A stretch of 64,000 bases of DNA from Rhodobiaceae bacterium (GTDB lineage Bacteria; Pseudomonadota; Alphaproteobacteria; Parvibaculales; Parvibaculaceae), in the NCBI GenBank assembly GCA_021404525.1, contig JAAWWE010000013.1:37827-101826 (forward strand). The letters are read 5' to 3'. Both the position numbers and the translations under genes were made by a program. Positions 44,313 through 54,090 of this stretch are shown here, piece after piece. Each line of letters begins with the position of its first letter. The first letter of the stretch is position 1. The notes below the pieces were generated by a model. That model was not told the DNA's origin and searched no databases. It saw only the letters and a program-made list of their open reading frames with translations.

Positions 44313-45203
44313 ATGGCTGCTCAAGCAAGCCGATTAACGTTTAATACGCCAGACGGTTTAACCCTAGCCGCCGACAGCTTCGGTCCGGACAACGGGTATC
44401 CTGTGCTTTTTGCCCATGGCGGCGGGCAAACCCGCCATGCATGGCAGAACACGTGCATCGCCTTCGCTGCACAAAACTACCGTGCCGTCGCAATCGACCT
44501 GCGTGGCCATGGCGCGAGTGACTGGGCGCCGAACGGTGATTATCGGCTTGAGAGGTTCGCTGCAGATTTGACGCTTGTCGCAGACAGCTTCAACAAACCA
44601 CCAGCCCTCGTTGGCGCTTCGCTCGGCGGCATGGCCGGCCTTATCGCTCAGGGAGAAAAAGCACCTACTGACGCGCGCGGATTTTCCGCAATCGTCTTGG
44701 TCGACATTGCGACCCGGATGCGTATGGACGGGGTGGAAAAGATTATCGGGTTCATGTCCGAAAACCTAAACTCAGGTTTCACATCTCTTGAAGACGCGGC
44801 CGACGCGGTTGCACGGTACCTGCCAAACCGCCCCCGCCCGAAAGATCTGTCCGGCTTGCAGAAAAATCTGCGCCTCAAGGAGGATGGTCGCTACTATTGG
44901 CACTGGGATCCACGCTTCATCACCGGCGACAATCGACCCGAAGGCAGCCGAAGCCCAGATCGGCTTGAAATGGCTGGACGCAACCTGTCCATTCCCACTC
45001 TGCTCATTCGCGGCAAGCAAAGTGAACTTATCGATATGGATTCCGTGCGGGCTTTCCAAGAGCACGTTCCCCACGCTGAGTTTGTTGACGTCGCTCATGC
45101 CGGACATATGGTGGCGGGTGATCGCAATGATGTCTTCTCGGACGCGGTTATGACATTTCTCAGTAGCCAGCGCGAAGCAGTACCGATGCCGACTGACGGT
45201 TGA
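44313..45203 (+). CDS. Alpha/beta hydrolase
   Basis: The ATG at 44313 follows AGAAGGA. The 296-residue protein carries HGGGQTRHAW, the nucleophile elbow GASLGGMAGL and a C-terminal AHAGHMVAGD with the catalytic His; an Asp precedes in the RGKQSELID region. It is similar to meta-cleavage-product hydrolases and epoxide-hydrolase-like esterases. It is divergent from the GntR gene. Confidence 0.88.
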   Translation: MAAQASRLTFNTPDGLTLAADSFGPDNGYPVLFAHGGGQTRHAWQNTCIAFAAQNYRAVAIDLRGHGASDWAPNGDYRLERFAADLTLVADSFNKPPALVGASLGGMAGLIAQGEKAPTDARGFSAIVLVDIATRMRMDGVEKIIGFMSENLNSGFTSLEDAADAVARYLPNRPRPKDLSGLQKNLRLKEDGRYYWHWDPRFITGDNRPEGSRSPDRLEMAGRNLSIPTLLIRGKQSELIDMDSVRAFQEHVPHAEFVDVAHAGHMVAGDRNDVFSDAVMTFLSSQREAVPMPTDG

Positions 45204-45255
45204 TCCCCCATCTACTGGACACTGAGTACTGGGCGCCGCCAATTTTCTTGTGGCG

Positions 45256-46008
45256 TCACATGGTCGTGTAACCGCCATCGACAACGACCTCAGACCCCGT
45301 CATGTATGAAGCCTCGTCCGATGCAAGAAACAAAACTGCATAGGACACCTCCATCGGTTCAGCCGGCCGGCCGAGAAGCGTGGTGCCTATGATCTGCTGC
45401 GTGATGGCCTCATCAACGAGCATATCTTTTGTCATGTTGGTGCGTATGATACCCGGATGCACAGAATTCACTCGAATTTTGAACGGCGCATAGTCCACCG
45501 CGGTTGATTTCGTCAGCAACCGAACAGCCCCTTTCGACGCCTGATAGGCCGCCGAGGCCGGCGCGCCGATCAAACCGTAGATCGAAGAAATATTGACGAT
45601 TGAGCCGCCACCAGCCGCCTGCATCGCTGGAAGCATGTATTTCGTCCCGTAAAAAACGCCTTTGACGTTTATGTCAAGAACGCGATCAAAATCCTCATCC
45701 AACGTATCCTGAACGGTGGACAAGACGAGAATGCCAGCATTGTTTATGAGAATGTCAACACGGCCGAAAGTAGCGATGGTTTGCTCCACGGCACTCTTCC
45801 AATCGGACGGGCACGCAACATCGAGCTTTATGAACCGGGCCTGCCCCCCTTCAGCATTTATCTCATCGACCACGGCGTGGCCGCCCTTTTCGTCCATATC
45901 GGTCACAACCAGCGTTGCGCCCTCACGCGCGAGCAGCAAAGCATGACAGCGGCCCATGCCGTTGGCACCGCCTGTCACAAAGGCGATTTTTCCGTCAACT
46001 CTCCCCAT
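45256..46008 (-). CDS. Short-chain dehydrogenase/reductase
   Basis: The 250-residue classical SDR has TGGANGMGRCHA (cofactor loop), NNAGIL, the SSIYG serine and the YQASKGAV Tyr-x3-Lys. The Asp after the second strand (VVTDMDE) favours NAD. It resembles 3-alpha/20-beta-hydroxysteroid dehydrogenase-type SDRs. GGAGAGGCGA precedes the start. It oxidises a secondary alcohol or 3-hydroxyacyl-CoA. Confidence 0.9.
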   Translation of the reverse strand: MGRVDGKIAFVTGGANGMGRCHALLLAREGATLVVTDMDEKGGHAVVDEINAEGGQARFIKLDVACPSDWKSAVEQTIATFGRVDILINNAGILVLSTVQDTLDEDFDRVLDINVKGVFYGTKYMLPAMQAAGGGSIVNISSIYGLIGAPASAAYQASKGAVRLLTKSTAVDYAPFKIRVNSVHPGIIRTNMTKDMLVDEAITQQIIGTTLLGRPAEPMEVSYAVLFLASDEASYMTGSEVVVDGGYTTM

Positions 46009-46078
46009 TCGCCTCTCCTCCTACTTTCCCCGTTACGCTTGCAGCGGACACTATCTGCTAACACAGCTTCGTTCATGC

Positions 46079-47689
46079 TCAGGCGATTCCCAATTCGCGC
46101 CTTGCAAAATTGCTGACGCCTTTATAATCAGCCTTACCATTAGGTGCGCGAAGAGCAATATCGCCAACGAGGATATGTTTCGGCGTTTTATACCCGGCAA
46201 GGCTTGCGCGGACATGGTTGCGCAACGCCGCCTCGTCAAACGTCGCGCCCTCTGACAATTTTACAATTCCGGTAACAGCCTGACCCCATTTTTCATCGGG
46301 CACACCGACCACGAGTGCGTCCTCGACGAAAGAATGCAGCTTCAGAACTTCCTCAACTTCTTCGGGATAAACCTTCTCGCCTGCGGTGTTTATACAGACA
46401 CTGCCACGCCCGAGCAGCGTTAGGCTGCCGTCTTCTTCCACGATGCACCAATCGCCGGGGATCGAATAACGCTCGCCGCCGATGGTCTTGAACGTCGCGG
46501 CGGTCTTTACCGGATCCTTGTAATAGCCGACGGGAATTGGCCCGCCCAAAGCGATGATGCCAGACTTGCCACTGCCGGGCTCAACCGGCTGGTCGTCTTC
46601 GTCAAACACCCGGCACCGGCCGCCGATCTGAAACTTGGCGGTTTTTACCTCGCCGGCACTCGTCATAATGGAGCTGCCAAACCCAAGACCCTCCGAGGCA
46701 CCGAAGGAATCCATCAACACGACGTTGGGCATATGTTTAAGAAGACCCCGTTTCACCTCGGTGCTCCACATGACACCCGACGAGAGAATGGACACAACAC
46801 TGGACAGATCATATTTTCCCGGCGCCTCCTCAAGCCCTTGAAGCATTGGCTTGGCGAAGGCATCACCGACGATGGCCAACGAATTGACCCCACGGCGCGA
46901 CACGGCGGACCACAGCTCATCGGCGTCGAGCGACGGACTTTCCAGCGTGACGATGCATCCACCGCTCATCATATTGCCTATCGCGGTGATAAGCCCGGTA
47001 CCATGCATCAACGGGCAGGCCGGTAAGGATATCGGGCCGGGTCCGGCCTCTTTGATTGTCTCGACGAGCGCTGGCAAACTCTCGGGGACCGGCCCGAGCG
47101 CGCGAAGCGCGGTAAGCTGCGCTTCGCGCATGTCATCATGCCGCCACATCACGCCCTTGGGCATGCCCGTTGTTCCGCCAGTGTAGATAAACAACATATC
47201 GTCAGATGAACGCTGAATATCAAGCGGTACACCATCACCTGTTGTAACGATCTTCTCGTAATTCTCCGCAAAGGGCGCGGCAGATCCATCCGGGGCTACT
47301 TCTATGAAAGTTTTGACTTTTCCCAGCCGATCCTTCAGCTCCACGATGGTATCGCGAAACTCGGCGCCGTAGACAACCGTCTGCGCATCGGAATCGTCGA
47401 AAATGTAGAACACCTCATCGGGCTGGTAGCGATAGTTGATGTTCACATGCACCAGCTGACTTTTGAAGCAGGCGGCCATGGTTTCCACATATTCGGGCCG
47501 GTTGCGCATATAGAATGCCACTTTGTCGCCGGGCTTGGCGCCGCGTGCGAGCAGTGCACGGCCAAGATTATTGGACCGCCGCGTCGTTTCGCCCCACGAA
47601 ATCACCCGATCTCCGTGAATGAGAGCAGGTGCATCCGGCGGCAAAACCTCCGAAATGCTGTCTAGAATGTCACCGAAATTCCACGTCAT
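46079..47689 (-). CDS. Acyl-CoA synthetase (AMP-binding, FadD type)
   Basis: The 536-residue protein contains the A3 motif YTGGTTGMPKGVMWRH, FGASEGLG, the GDWCIVEEDG and GRGSVCINTAGEKVYPEEVEEV motifs, and the C-terminal PNGKADYKG lysine. This is the layout of long-chain or steroid-side-chain acyl-CoA ligases (FadD19/FadD17-like). It activates the substrate acid. AGGGAGGAGCAAC precedes the start. Confidence 0.92.
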   Translation of the reverse strand: MTWNFGDILDSISEVLPPDAPALIHGDRVISWGETTRRSNNLGRALLARGAKPGDKVAFYMRNRPEYVETMAACFKSQLVHVNINYRYQPDEVFYIFDDSDAQTVVYGAEFRDTIVELKDRLGKVKTFIEVAPDGSAAPFAENYEKIVTTGDGVPLDIQRSSDDMLFIYTGGTTGMPKGVMWRHDDMREAQLTALRALGPVPESLPALVETIKEAGPGPISLPACPLMHGTGLITAIGNMMSGGCIVTLESPSLDADELWSAVSRRGVNSLAIVGDAFAKPMLQGLEEAPGKYDLSSVVSILSSGVMWSTEVKRGLLKHMPNVVLMDSFGASEGLGFGSSIMTSAGEVKTAKFQIGGRCRVFDEDDQPVEPGSGKSGIIALGGPIPVGYYKDPVKTAATFKTIGGERYSIPGDWCIVEEDGSLTLLGRGSVCINTAGEKVYPEEVEEVLKLHSFVEDALVVGVPDEKWGQAVTGIVKLSEGATFDEAALRNHVRASLAGYKTPKHILVGDIALRAPNGKADYKGVSNFARRELGIA

Positions 47690-47785
47690 GTTGCTCCTCC
47701 CTGGTGAGCGTCCGATTTTTTAGGGCAGCCCATTTTAGAAACTCTGGCTTGCGCCCCAACCCGCTTTTGACCGCTTTAGGCCGCC

Positions 47786-48178
47786 TTAGGCCGGTGTAAA
47801 CACCGGCAACGCATATCCCTCCTCAGCCTCCACGAAACTGACCTTAACTCTCTGTCCGATATGAACTTTCTCCACATCGCAATCAACGATGTTCGTGAGC
47901 ATCGACACACCTTCATCAATCGTAACATAGGCAATGACATAAGGCGGCTTGGCCTGCCGTGTAACTGAATAACTGTAGATCACCCCATCGCCGGATGCTT
48001 CAACGAAAGCGGTATTGTCCGCAAAACAATGAGGACAGATCGAGCGTGGATAGTAATGCACCTTACCGCAGTCATTGCATTTCTTGATCAGGAGCTGCCC
48101 CTTCGCGGCCCCTTCCCAGTAGGGCTTGTTTTCCGAGTTTACGATTACCCGGGGTTTGTTTTTCTGTCCGGTACTCAT
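47786..48178 (-). CDS. Zinc-ribbon OB-fold (DUF35) protein, thiolase partner 2
   Basis: The ATG at 48178 overlaps the preceding thiolase stop by four bases (ATGA), so the longer frame is rejected. The 130 residues have the zinc ribbon CNDCGKVHYYPRSICPHC and an OB-fold (GVIYSYSVTRQAKPPYVIAYV, TIDEGVSMLTNIV). It should form a complex with the thiolase-like protein at 48175-49350, as described for ChsH2-type partners. Confidence 0.9.
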   Translation of the reverse strand: MSTGQKNKPRVIVNSENKPYWEGAAKGQLLIKKCNDCGKVHYYPRSICPHCFADNTAFVEASGDGVIYSYSVTRQAKPPYVIAYVTIDEGVSMLTNIVDCDVEKVHIGQRVKVSFVEAEEGYALPVFTPA

Positions 48179-49350
48179 GCGGCTTCGCTCCCGAGGATGA
48201 GGGTTGCACTGCCCATGCGAGCGCCCAGAAGTCCACCGGTGCCGTGGGCAAGGGCTATGTCGCAATTGGGAACTTGCACTTTCGGGTGGGCTTCACCACG
48301 GATCTGACGGGCGGCTTCAATCACTTTTGTCATTCCGCCACGATTGCCTGGATGGTTGTTGCACAACCCCCCGCCATCGGTATTGAAGGGCAACTTACCA
48401 ACACCCGAAATCAGATTTCCGTCTGAAACGAACGCGCCACCCTTGCCCTTTTCACAAAAGCCGAGGTCCTCTAGCGTTTCCAAAACAGTGATTGTAAAAG
48501 AATCATAGATCGACGCGTATTTAATGTCCGTGGGCTTAACCCCGGCCTCTTCAAAGGCCTTTGGCCCTGACCAGCAAGCCCCGGAATAAGTCAAATCGAC
48601 ATAGCCTCCGGCCAGATGCTTGGGCGCTTCGCCCGCACCTAAGACCTTGACCAGGGGTCGTTTCAACGACTTTGCAACTTCAGGGCTCACCACCAATAAC
48701 CCACCACCGCCATCTGTCACAACACAACAATCCAACCGATGCAGCGGGTCGGCAATCATCGGTGAGTTGACGACATCCTCCACCGTCACGACATCGCGCA
48801 GCTTGGCATGTTCATTGTGCTGAGCGTGGTGCGATGCGGCGATCTTGATCCATGCAAGCTGCTCGCTTGTCGTCCCATACTCGTGCATATGCCGCATCGC
48901 GCACATCGCGTACATGTTGACAACGTTGAAGCGGTACGGCATCTCGAAGGGAAGATCTGGTGTGTCCGGACTATAGAAGCGGGCGGACTTACCTTCCTTG
49001 GCGTCTGCCACTGGTCTTCCGGCCAGCGTGATCAACGCCACGCTGCAATGTCCCGCGGCAATCGCCTGCGCTGCGTGGTTCACATGGACAATGTAAGAGG
49101 ATCCGCCCGTCTCCGTACTGTCCATATGGTGCACATTATTCAGACCTAGATATTCGATCATATTGATCGGACCAAGGCCCGGCGCATCGCCCGCGCAGAA
49201 ATAGCCATCGACATCGTCTTTTGTCAGACCGGCATCCTCAAGGACACCCTTCGCGATCTCGGCGTGAAGCTGTGGCAAGGTCTTGTCAGGAGCCTTACGG
49301 GTCGGGTGCTCGTAGATGCCTGTTATGTACGCTTTTCCTTTGATACTCAT
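48175..49350 (-). CDS. SCP2/thiolase-like lipid-transfer protein 2
   Basis: The 391-residue thiolase-fold protein has AYITGIYEHPTRKAPDKTL, a DSTETGGSSYIVHVNHAAQA segment where the catalytic Cys is Ser/Gly, and NTDGGGLCNNHPGNRGGMTK towards the end. Like its paralogue at 28122 it lacks the thiolytic Cys and is coupled to a DUF35 gene. A retro-aldolase or related carbon-carbon lyase is the best guess. AAGGAGTAGGG precedes the ATG. Confidence 0.87.
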   Translation of the reverse strand: MSIKGKAYITGIYEHPTRKAPDKTLPQLHAEIAKGVLEDAGLTKDDVDGYFCAGDAPGLGPINMIEYLGLNNVHHMDSTETGGSSYIVHVNHAAQAIAAGHCSVALITLAGRPVADAKEGKSARFYSPDTPDLPFEMPYRFNVVNMYAMCAMRHMHEYGTTSEQLAWIKIAASHHAQHNEHAKLRDVVTVEDVVNSPMIADPLHRLDCCVVTDGGGGLLVVSPEVAKSLKRPLVKVLGAGEAPKHLAGGYVDLTYSGACWSGPKAFEEAGVKPTDIKYASIYDSFTITVLETLEDLGFCEKGKGGAFVSDGNLISGVGKLPFNTDGGGLCNNHPGNRGGMTKVIEAARQIRGEAHPKVQVPNCDIALAHGTGGLLGARMGSATLILGSEAA

Positions 49351-49507
49351 CCCTACTCCTTCAAACCCTTCATCATAAATTCAACACCCCATCCAGCACA
49401 TTTGCGGGCTGGCCGTCCTCTGGTGGGAGAGCGCCCCAACCAAGACAGTCGAGAATGTCGCAACGGGCAGCTCGGACACCGGATGCCTCTTCTGCCAGGC
49501 GCGATTG

Positions 49508-50707
49508 TCAAAGTCCGAGAACGGCTTTCGCGATCACGTTGCGCTGGATTTCGTTGGAGCCGCCATAGATCGAGGCGGCCCGGCCGAAATTATAGGCGCT
49601 GGCCGTGGCGACCCCATAGTCAGGTCCGACAGGCGGTTCATTGGAAGTCCCCAGCAACTGCTCTTTCTGAAACGGCTGTGCATAGAAGGCAATGGCTTCT
49701 ACCGCGAGTTCGGCAAGCGATTGCTGAACTTCTGTTCCGACAATTTTGAGAGTGGACGAAGACGGTCCCGCTGGCCGGCCCGCCGCCGCGTCAGCAAGGA
49801 TACGCAGGTTTGTAAATTCAAGCCCCGTGAGTTTGATTTCGATTTCCGTAAGCTTGTGCCTGAATGCCGGGTCATCCGCCAGCGCGCCGCCATGCCCGAG
49901 CCGCTCTTTGTGCGCAAGTTCCTTGATCCGCGCAATGCTCCTCTTCGACTCAGGCACGCCGGCAATGCCAGTTCGCTCATTTACCAGCAGAAACTTTGCG
50001 TAGGTCCAGCCCTTGTTTTCTTCGCCGATCCTGTTTGTTACAGGCACCTTGACGTCCGTAAAAAAGACTTCGTTCAAGTGATGCAGGCCGTCTATGGAAA
50101 TAATCGGCTTTACCTCAATGCCCGGCGTTTTCATGTCGATGAGCAGGAATGTGATGCCCGCCTGCTGCTTGACTGTATCGTCCGTTCGCACCAGACAGAA
50201 TATCCAATCGGCCTCGTGGGCATATGAGGTCCAGATTTTCTGACCGTTGACAATGTAGTCATCCCCCGTACGCACTGCCTTGGTCTTCAACGAAGCAAGA
50301 TCGGACCCGGAACCAGGCTCCGAATACCCCTGGCACCACGCCGTGTCCCCCGACAGGATGCCCGACAAGTGCTGCTTCTTCTGCTCTTCATTGCCGAACG
50401 TATAGATTACCGGACCGACCATCGACAGGCCGAAAGGAGAAAGCCGTGGGGCATTCGCCAATGCCATCTCTTCGTTAAAGATGAATTTTTGCATTGCCGT
50501 CCAACCGGTCCCGCCATATTCGGTTGGCCAGTTAACCGCAATCCAGCCTCGTTCGTAGAGAGATTTTTGCCATCCCCGGAGAACACTCCGCTCCGCGGAG
50601 GCGCCGACCGTAACTTTTCCCGCGAGTTCCTTTGTCAGATTTTCTGCGATAAATTGCCGAACTTCAGCACGGAACGCTTCGTCCTCTTTGGCAAGCTCGA
50701 TATCCAT
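49508..50707 (-). CDS. Acyl-CoA dehydrogenase 1
   Basis: The start MDIELAKEDEAFRAEVRQF at 50707 has GGGAGG upstream. The 399 residues contain WCQGYSEPGSGSDLASLKT and IWTSYAHEADW (FAD binding) and end with YGGSNEIQRNVIAK. At the position of the classic C-terminal catalytic Glu (YEG) this protein has YGG, as in steroid-type FadE enzymes whose base lies elsewhere. It probably assembles with one of the adjacent dehydrogenases. Confidence 0.9.
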   Translation of the reverse strand: MDIELAKEDEAFRAEVRQFIAENLTKELAGKVTVGASAERSVLRGWQKSLYERGWIAVNWPTEYGGTGWTAMQKFIFNEEMALANAPRLSPFGLSMVGPVIYTFGNEEQKKQHLSGILSGDTAWCQGYSEPGSGSDLASLKTKAVRTGDDYIVNGQKIWTSYAHEADWIFCLVRTDDTVKQQAGITFLLIDMKTPGIEVKPIISIDGLHHLNEVFFTDVKVPVTNRIGEENKGWTYAKFLLVNERTGIAGVPESKRSIARIKELAHKERLGHGGALADDPAFRHKLTEIEIKLTGLEFTNLRILADAAAGRPAGPSSSTLKIVGTEVQQSLAELAVEAIAFYAQPFQKEQLLGTSNEPPVGPDYGVATASAYNFGRAASIYGGSNEIQRNVIAKAVLGL

Positions 50708-50814
50708 TTCATCCTCCCACCTTGCGCGCCAAGCTGACACCAAGCCGCCGAGAACACCGCGCTTGGCGAAGCGGGGTCCTGTTTATCCGGGCGGCGAAAA
50801 ACATAATCACCCTG

Positions 50815-51900
50815 TTAGGCGGCCCATCCCTGCAATCGCGCGGCTTCGAGACGAATCTGCTCCGGGCCACCCAGCAATTGCCGGTCAAGACCAATACGTT
50901 TGAACCAATAGTGCAGTCCCAGAAGGTCGGTAAAGCCCATACCGCCATGGACTTCGGTCGCGGTGCGCGCAACGAAGCGCCCCACTTCCGACAAGTGCCC
51001 TTTTGCATGGCACGCCATAAGACGGGCATCATCGGGAACCTGATCCATCGCATATGCCGCATACCACACCAGCGACCGGCATGGTTCGAGCGCCGCCGCC
51101 ATTTCGGCACACATATGCTTCACCGCTTGAAAAGACCCAATCACCCGGCCGAACTGCTTACGCTCTCCTGCATAAACCACGGCTTTCTCAATCATCATCT
51201 GGCCCGCGCCCAGCGTGTCGGCGGCGAGCATTATTCTGCCCGCATCGAGCATCCGAGCGACCACATCTGCGTTCGCGCCCGGCAATAGTTCCGACACAAC
51301 GTTGTCAAACACCAGCTCGCCGACGGAGCGGGTTTTGTCGATGGTTTTGAGCGCGCGCCGGGAAAGCCCTGGCGCGTCTGGCGCGACCAGGTGCAGACCA
51401 TTGTCCCGGTCGGCGACAATATAAACATCCGCCTTTGACCAATCGATGACAAACAGCGCCTTACCGCTGAGCTTGCCCTGGCTGGCATCAACACCGTCAT
51501 TCTCGCGCGCGCCAACCCGCTCGGTGACACCCACGCCGGCTATGACTTCACCCGCCGCAATTTTCGGTAGCCAATTTTGCTTTTGGGCCTCGCTACCTGC
51601 AAGTGTGAGCGCAACCGGCGCCATGACACTCGTCCCAACGTAAGGCACAGGCGCCACATGACGGCCGATCATTTCACTAATAATCGCTGCATCGAGAAAA
51701 CCAAGCCCCATACCACCAAAATCTTCTGGAACGAGTAACCCCGGCACACCCAATTCGCGAATGCCATCCCACAAGCCGCGCGGAACGAAGTCGTTACTGT
51801 CAGCAGCTTCCCTCACCTTTTCGAGAGGTGATTGCTCCTCAAGAAATCGACCCACACTGTCCTGCAGTAATCGCTGATCTTCCGACAAGCCAAATTCCAT
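50815..51900 (-). CDS. Acyl-CoA dehydrogenase 2
   Basis: The ATG at 51900 follows GGAGGTGTCCG. The 361 residues start MEFGLSEDQRLLQDSVGRFL and include VPEDFGGMGLGF, a shortened middle beta domain (VGVTERVG) and VHGGMGFTDLLGLHYW. The weak FAD motif and reduced length resemble the partner subunits of heteromeric alpha2-beta2 dehydrogenases (ChsE1/ChsE2 type). The gene lies between the two fuller paralogues, 11 bases from the upstream one. Confidence 0.88.
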   Translation of the reverse strand: MEFGLSEDQRLLQDSVGRFLEEQSPLEKVREAADSNDFVPRGLWDGIRELGVPGLLVPEDFGGMGLGFLDAAIISEMIGRHVAPVPYVGTSVMAPVALTLAGSEAQKQNWLPKIAAGEVIAGVGVTERVGARENDGVDASQGKLSGKALFVIDWSKADVYIVADRDNGLHLVAPDAPGLSRRALKTIDKTRSVGELVFDNVVSELLPGANADVVARMLDAGRIMLAADTLGAGQMMIEKAVVYAGERKQFGRVIGSFQAVKHMCAEMAAALEPCRSLVWYAAYAMDQVPDDARLMACHAKGHLSEVGRFVARTATEVHGGMGFTDLLGLHYWFKRIGLDRQLLGGPEQIRLEAARLQGWAA

Positions 51901-51911
51901 CGGACACCTCC

Positions 51912-53105
51912 CTATTTTGCTGGTTTCGGTTCGCGTGGCATACCAAGCCCACGTTCCGAAATGATATTTTTCTGAATCTGTGCGGTACCGCCGCCGATGA
52001 TGAGCCCGAGCTGGAACATGTAACCCCATTGCCACGAACCATGGCTGCGGACGTAAGGACTATCATCGTAAAGCACGCCGAGCTCACCCATAACGTCGAT
52101 CGCCAGCGCCGAAATTGCGTGGGTAACTTCGCAAGACTGAAGTTTCACGACCAAGCGCGCAAGGCCGGGATTCTCTGCCTTAGCGGCGCTGGTCAGCAAC
52201 CGCAATCCGTTGAATTTCATCGCCGCTAGCTCAGCCTGGAGTTTGAGTAAGCGATCTAGGAAAATAGGATTGTCAATCGCGCGCTGCCCGTCCAATGTCT
52301 CTGTTTCCATGAGATCGACCAACGCTTGGAACCGCGTCTCCATGGCAGCCGGATCGCCCAACATCCCTCGTTCATGTTTTAGTGTCGCGTTGGCCACGAA
52401 CCAACCTTGACCGCGCTCGCCCACAATTTGCGACGTGGGAACACGTACGTCGGTAAAAAATGTTTCGTTAAACTCCGCGTGGCCCGTCATCGTCTTCAAT
52501 GGACGCACTTCGATCCCCGGCGTCGCCATCGAGAAAATGAGGTAGCTGATACCCTCATGCTTGGGCTTTTCTGGCTCAGTCCGAACCAGACAAAAAATCA
52601 TGTCCGCTTCATGGGCGGTGCTGGTCCAAATCTTCTGCCCATTGATAACGAAGTCATCACCATCAACGACACCTTTGGTCTGAAGGCTTGCAAGGTCAGA
52701 TCCTGAGCCCGGCTCGGAATAACCCTGGCACCAAACCACATCCCCTCGGAGAGTGGGCTCAACCCATTTTTTCTTTTGCTCCTCCGTCCCCAGCTCCAGA
52801 AGGGTCGGCACCAACATTGAGATGCCCTGGTTCTGAATTCCCGCAGGCACCCGTGCGGCCGAAAATTCCTCGGCGATAATGCGTGACTGAAGGATGTCCG
52901 GTTCGGCGCCGTAGCCGCCATACTCCTTGGGGATCGTGCGAGCTGCGTAGCCGTGCTTGATTAGAAGTTGTTGCCACGCACATGCTTCTGGAGACGGTCG
53001 TCCTGCCGCTCCCAGACCCTTGGGGACCTTGTCCTTATTCGAGGCCAGAAAGTCTTTTACTTCCTGCCGGAAGGTTTCGTATGCGGGGCCGTATGCCAGA
53101 TCCAT
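51912..53105 (-). CDS. Acyl-CoA dehydrogenase 3
   Basis: The start MDLAYGPAYETFRQEVKDF at 53105 avoids an upstream extension into the promoter. The 397 residues carry IPKEYGGYGAEPD, WCQGYSEPGSGSDLASLQT, IWTSTAHEADM and a C-terminal GGGTAQIQKNII. It leads the minus-strand run of dehydrogenases and is divergent from an enoyl-CoA hydratase gene. It dehydrogenates an acyl-CoA to the 2-enoyl-CoA. Confidence 0.9.
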   Translation of the reverse strand: MDLAYGPAYETFRQEVKDFLASNKDKVPKGLGAAGRPSPEACAWQQLLIKHGYAARTIPKEYGGYGAEPDILQSRIIAEEFSAARVPAGIQNQGISMLVPTLLELGTEEQKKKWVEPTLRGDVVWCQGYSEPGSGSDLASLQTKGVVDGDDFVINGQKIWTSTAHEADMIFCLVRTEPEKPKHEGISYLIFSMATPGIEVRPLKTMTGHAEFNETFFTDVRVPTSQIVGERGQGWFVANATLKHERGMLGDPAAMETRFQALVDLMETETLDGQRAIDNPIFLDRLLKLQAELAAMKFNGLRLLTSAAKAENPGLARLVVKLQSCEVTHAISALAIDVMGELGVLYDDSPYVRSHGSWQWGYMFQLGLIIGGGTAQIQKNIISERGLGMPREPKPAK

Positions 53106-53304
53106 TTTCAAGCTCCGATGCCTTGTCAATTCTATGATCATAAATTATGTGCGATCCTGGCAAGAAGCAAGCCTGAAGACAGGCTTGGCCTTTCGCATCA
53201 CATCAGCGGCTCCGCCACGGAACAATATGGTAGAAACCACCCTATATTGATTATAATGTTTCCAAAGATTGCACCTCAATCGGGCACACAAGGAATATGA
53301 AATC
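53106..53304. promoter_or_regulatory. Divergent promoter region between dehydrogenase and hydratase genes
   Basis: This region contains ATGATCATAAATTATGTGCGATC and, near the hydratase, TATATTGATTATAATG. The latter provides a TATAAT-type -10. No gene fits. It must contain promoters for both operons. Confidence 0.4.
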
Positions 53305-54045
53305 ATGGACAAATTCGTTCTTCGCGAGGATAAGGACCGCATTTGCACGCTGACGCTCAATCGGCCCGAGGCCTTGAACGCCCTGAACATGCCCCTCTTC
53401 GTGGAGTTGCGCGGACATGTTGAAGCGCTTAGCGCACAAGTCCATCATGTTGCCTGCATCATCTTGAAAAGCGCCGGTAAATCCTTTTCAGCCGGCCACG
53501 ACCTCAAAGACATTCAGAAAGGCGAGCGGCCGCCGGAACCCCATTTCCAGGCACGAACCATCCAGGCGCTGGCCGAACTGCCCCAGCCCGTCATCGCCAG
53601 TGTCAGTGGGCATTGTTATACCGGCGGGCTTGAGCTGGCCCTGGGAAGCGACATTATTATTGCCTCGCGGTCCGCTAAATTCGCCGATACTCACAGTAAA
53701 TGGGGGCTCAGCCCTCTTTGGGGTATGACCCAGCGGCTGCCGCGGCGTGTTGGTCAGTCGAGAGCCAAACAGATGATGTTCACCTCAGACGTTTTTTCTG
53801 TAGCGGCAGCGGAACTTATGGGATTAATCGACATCTGTGTAGATGATGAAGAATTGGAACAAGCGACACTCAATCTTGCCGAACGGATCGCTGCAAATTC
53901 GACATACAGCAATCAGGTCAACAAAGCTTTGTTGAGTGTGACTGACGGGCTGTCAATCCAAGCGGGGTTAGCCTACGAACTCGCCCACAGTCCGGGGGCT
54001 TGTACTGATGCACAAGAGCGGGTCGCTTCATTCGGCAAAAAATAG
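53305..54045 (+). CDS. Enoyl-CoA hydratase/isomerase family protein 2
   Basis: The ATG at 53305 (MDKFVLREDKDRICTLTLNRP) follows AAGGAA. The 246 residues have SAGHDLKDIQ (oxyanion region) and SGHCYTGGLELALGSDIII. The sequence KFADTHSKWGLSPLWGMTQRL follows; it has His and Ser near the usual Glu position. The closest family pattern is EchA-type enoyl-CoA hydratases. A strong terminator follows. Confidence 0.88.
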   Translation: MDKFVLREDKDRICTLTLNRPEALNALNMPLFVELRGHVEALSAQVHHVACIILKSAGKSFSAGHDLKDIQKGERPPEPHFQARTIQALAELPQPVIASVSGHCYTGGLELALGSDIIIASRSAKFADTHSKWGLSPLWGMTQRLPRRVGQSRAKQMMFTSDVFSVAAAELMGLIDICVDDEELEQATLNLAERIAANSTYSNQVNKALLSVTDGLSIQAGLAYELAHSPGACTDAQERVASFGKK

Positions 54046-54060
54046 TCTGCGGCGGCAGCA

Positions 54061-54090
54061 AGGGGCACCCTCTATCTAGAGTGCCCCTTT
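54061..54090 (+). terminator. Rho-independent terminator after the enoyl-CoA hydratase gene
   Basis: GGGGCA and CTC pair with GAG and TGCCCC around a short loop, followed by TTTATT. It starts 16 bases after the stop codon. Confidence 0.8.

Noticed and set aside
48175..49350. Canonical acetyl-CoA acetyltransferase
   Set aside because: The residue at the active-site Cys position is not Cys and the gene is coupled to a DUF35 partner, so a thiolytic thiolase is unlikely.
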